Shown here one piece after another: positions 62,202 to 64,000 of a DNA stretch of 64,000 nt. The notes under the pieces were generated by a model. The model saw only the letters and a list, made by a program, of their open reading frames with translations. It was not told the origin of the DNA and did no database searches. The stretch is from JBOGEN01 sp050743265 (GTDB taxonomy: Bacteria; Actinomycetota; Actinomycetes; JBOGEN01). How positions within the stretch are numbered: position 1 is the stretch's first letter; each line of letters opens with the position of its first letter. The stretch covers positions 1 to 64,000 of the forward strand of contig JBOGEN010000203.1 of NCBI GenBank assembly GCA_050743265.1. Reading direction: 5' to 3'. Made by a program: the position numbers and the translations under genes.

Positions 62202-63062
62202 TCAGATGCGGTACGGCGATGCTGTGCCGCAGTACGACTGCACCATCTCGTCCGTCGCGCCGAGCGCCTCGGAGACGGCCCACGCGGTGTCGCGTAGGCG
62301 TGGTCCGAGTGTGCGCATCCGCTCGACGGGCATCCGTATCTCGGGTCCGCTGACGCTGAGGCAGCCCACCACGAAGCCCCGGTGGTCGAAGATCGCGGCT
62401 GCGACGGTGTGGATGCCGGGGGTCCGCTCGGCGAACGACGTCGTGTACCCGGCGCGTCTGGCCTGCGCCATCTCGTCCCGAAGCGCCTCGCTGTCGGTCA
62501 CGGTCGCGGGGGTCACATGCCGGATCGGACGCTGCAGCACAGCCTCTGCACGGTCCTGGGGCAGAAAGGCCAGCAGGACCTTCCCCGGCGCGCCGTAGGG
62601 CAGGGGGATGGGGACGCCGAGCTCGGTGTAGGTCCTTCGCAGGGGTTGATGGCTCTCGGCCTGGTCGACGACGACGCGCTCGTCGGTGGGGAGCAGCGCG
62701 TGCAGGCCGACCGTCTCGTCGACGTCGTCGCGTAGTGCGGTCATCGGCGGCATCGCGGCCTTGCGCAGCGTCGTGGTCACGGTGTCGCCGCGTACGAGCT
62801 GGGCGAGCAGCGGGCCGGGCGCGTAGCGGCGGTCTGGAGCCTGCCGGACGATCATGTTGTGCTGCATCGCGGCGAGGAGCCGGTGGGCGGTGCTCGTCGT
62901 GAGCCCGGTGGTACGGGCGATCTCGGAGAGAGTCAGGTCCCCGTGCCGGTCCACGAAGCAGCGGAGGATCGCTGCCGCCCTGTCGATGGACTGGACGCGG
63001 CCCGCGGGCCCGCTCCCGGGGGTGTCCGGGCCCGGTGACCGCTCCTGCGCCTGGTCGCTCAT
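62202..63062 (-). CDS. IclR-family transcriptional regulator
   Basis: 286 residues from the ATG at 63062; longer in-frame starts exist and no ribosome binding site settles the matter. N-terminal winged helix: VQSIDRAAAILRCFVDRHGD, LSEIARTTGLTTSTAHRLLA. C-terminal effector-binding domain: LPYGAPGKVLLAFLP, ERTPGIHTVAAAIFDHRG, GCLSVSGPEIRM. IclR regulators sense small carboxylates or aromatics. It is upstream of the thioesterase-like gene in the same direction and divergent from the CoA-transferase gene. Confidence 0.93.
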   Translation of the reverse strand: MSDQAQERSPGPDTPGSGPAGRVQSIDRAAAILRCFVDRHGDLTLSEIARTTGLTTSTAHRLLAAMQHNMIVRQAPDRRYAPGPLLAQLVRGDTVTTTLRKAAMPPMTALRDDVDETVGLHALLPTDERVVVDQAESHQPLRRTYTELGVPIPLPYGAPGKVLLAFLPQDRAEAVLQRPIRHVTPATVTDSEALRDEMAQARRAGYTTSFAERTPGIHTVAAAIFDHRGFVVGCLSVSGPEIRMPVERMRTLGPRLRDTAWAVSEALGATDEMVQSYCGTASPYRI

Positions 63063-63136
63063 GTCGGGTTGGTGCACGGAGCTGGCATCCCCAATGTCGG
63101 CTTCATCCCTTGACGGGTGTGGTCGAGAGGCGTAAT

Positions 63137-63176
63137 TTTCCCGAATCGCAACAACAGTATCCCACATAGCGGGAAA
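63137..63176. promoter_or_regulatory. Inverted repeat between the IclR regulator and the CoA-transferase
   Basis: TTTCCCG at 63137-63143 is mirrored by CGGGAAA at 63170-63176 (26 bp apart) in a markedly AT-rich intergenic stretch. The second arm abuts the start of the CoA-transferase, so a bound regulator would block it. Candidate IclR operator. Confidence 0.4.
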
Positions 63177-63184
63177 TGGTGAGG

Positions 63185-64000
63185 ATGGCCGTGCTCCCTC
63201 TGGATGGCTTCCGGGTGCTGGATCTGACTCGGTTCCTCTCCGGGCCGTATGCCTCGATGGTGCTCGCGGAGCTGGGTGCGGATGTGGTGAAGGTGGAGCG
63301 GTTCCCGGAGGGGGATGACTCGCGTCGGTTGGCTCCGAAGGTGAACGGGGAGTCGTATCCGTTCGGCATGCCGAACCGGTCCAAGCGCAGTATCGCGGTG
63401 GATCTGAAGGCGGCGGCGGGGCGGGAGCTGTTCTTGCGGTTGGCGGCGGGTTCGGATCTGGTGATGGAGAACTTCCGCCCGGGGGTGGCTGCCCGGCTGG
63501 GGGTGGACTATGCGGCGGTGAAGGCTGTCCGGCCGGATGTGATCTATGTGTCGATCAGTGGGTTCGGGCAGACGGGTCCGTATCGGGACCGGCCGGGCTT
63601 CGACATCATGGCGCAGGGGTTGGGCGGGTTCTTGCGGATGACCGGGCAGCCGGATGGGCGTCCGGCGAAGGTGGGGATCGCGGTCAATGACATCGCCGCG
63701 GGGGCGACGGCGATCTATTCGGTGTTGGGCGCGCAGTTGCTGCGTCAGCGCACGGGTGAGGGCCAGTACATCGACATCTCGCTGGTGGATGCGGGGCTGG
63801 CCTGGACGGTGTGGGAGTCCGGGGCCTTTTTCGGTAGTGGGGAGTCTCCGGCGCCGACCGGGACGCGGCATCGGCGTTCGACGCCGTATCAGGCGTACCG
63901 GACCTCGGATGGGTTCGTCACGATCGGCGCGGCGAACGACCGGCTGTGGGAGCGGTTGTGCCGCGACGCGCTGCACCGCCCGCAGTGGCTAAGCGACGAG
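63185..64000 (+). CDS. CoA-transferase, class III CaiB/BaiF family (partial, runs off the window)
   Basis: 272 codons visible. LPLDGFRVLDLTRFLSGPYA is the family N-terminus, ELGADVVKVERF and MENFRPGVAARLG follow, and the catalytic Asp sits in PGFDIMAQGLGG. It moves CoA between carboxylic acids. ATG 63185 chosen; ATG 63176 is also in frame. Codon usage is unusual for this window: Asp is often GAT, and TAT, GGG and CGG are frequent, whereas neighbours use mainly GAC/TAC. This hints at a different origin. Divergent from the IclR regulator, which probably controls it. Confidence 0.9.
   Translation, partial: MAVLPLDGFRVLDLTRFLSGPYASMVLAELGADVVKVERFPEGDDSRRLAPKVNGESYPFGMPNRSKRSIAVDLKAAAGRELFLRLAAGSDLVMENFRPGVAARLGVDYAAVKAVRPDVIYVSISGFGQTGPYRDRPGFDIMAQGLGGFLRMTGQPDGRPAKVGIAVNDIAAGATAIYSVLGAQLLRQRTGEGQYIDISLVDAGLAWTVWESGAFFGSGESPAPTGTRHRRSTPYQAYRTSDGFVTIGAANDRLWERLCRDALHRPQWLSDE

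Overview
The window is about 72% GC (estimated by eye), with tightly packed genes, GTG/TTG starts and many 4-base start/stop overlaps. That style, plus a NnaR/GlnR-type nitrate locus, a DosS-like sensor kinase and an F420-type nitroreductase, points to a free-living actinomycete (Actinomycetota). I cannot place it more precisely from sequence alone. I found no rRNA, tRNA, CRISPR array, insertion sequence or phage gene.

Layout. 1-5.7 kb (minus): the start of an exported protein, then a translationally coupled set: acetyl-CoA synthetase, 2-oxoacid dehydrogenase E1-alpha, E1-beta, E2, and an acyl carrier protein. 5.9-13.8 kb: nicotinate phosphoribosyltransferase, a type II P-type ATPase, a two-GAF histidine kinase that keeps the DosS haem-ligand positions, and two universal stress proteins. 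This set recalls a mycobacterial DosR dormancy regulon. 14.1-20.8 kb: a membrane protein, an anaerobic sulfatase-maturating radical SAM enzyme coupled to a Cys-type arylsulfatase and a DUF1269-like protein, then an alpha/beta hydrolase with no visible catalytic His and a SRPBCC protein.

21.0-29.2 kb is a coherent locus: sugar-nucleotide epimerase, two-component system, GT-C-like membrane protein and, divergently, a five-gene coupled operon (GT2, DUF2064 protein, methyltransferase, membrane-fused molybdopterin oxidoreductase, small membrane protein). A 19-bp direct repeat lies in the divergent promoter region. I regard this as the best candidate for an undescribed envelope/glycoconjugate pathway. 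29.4-30.5 kb: a TIR domain joined through one membrane helix to an extracellular Cys-containing domain. 30.5-37.7 kb: a 2,374-residue secreted protein with two ThuA domains.

38.5-45.8 kb: flavin monooxygenase, a multicopper oxidase with two inserted heavy-metal-binding Cys motifs, a flavin reductase, a small secreted protein with a decayed inverted paralogue, a deazaflavin nitroreductase and a secreted phosphoesterase. 45.9-55.1 kb (minus): a complete assimilatory nitrate/nitrite locus (transporter, nasC, an FAD/2Fe-2S partner, nirB, nirD, nnaR) with matching GlnR-like boxes about 45 nt before the transporter and nasC starts.

55.4-61.2 kb mixes intact genes (WYL regulator, Dabb/ABM-like protein, endonuclease/exonuclease/phosphatase-family protein) with several decaying ones: a frameshifted DNA alkylation repair gene, a bacterial Hen1 RNA methyltransferase broken by an internal deletion, and an alpha/beta hydrolase remnant. 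61.2-64 kb: a double-hotdog thioesterase-like protein, an IclR regulator and, divergently, a CaiB-type CoA-transferase that runs off the window and uses noticeably different codons.
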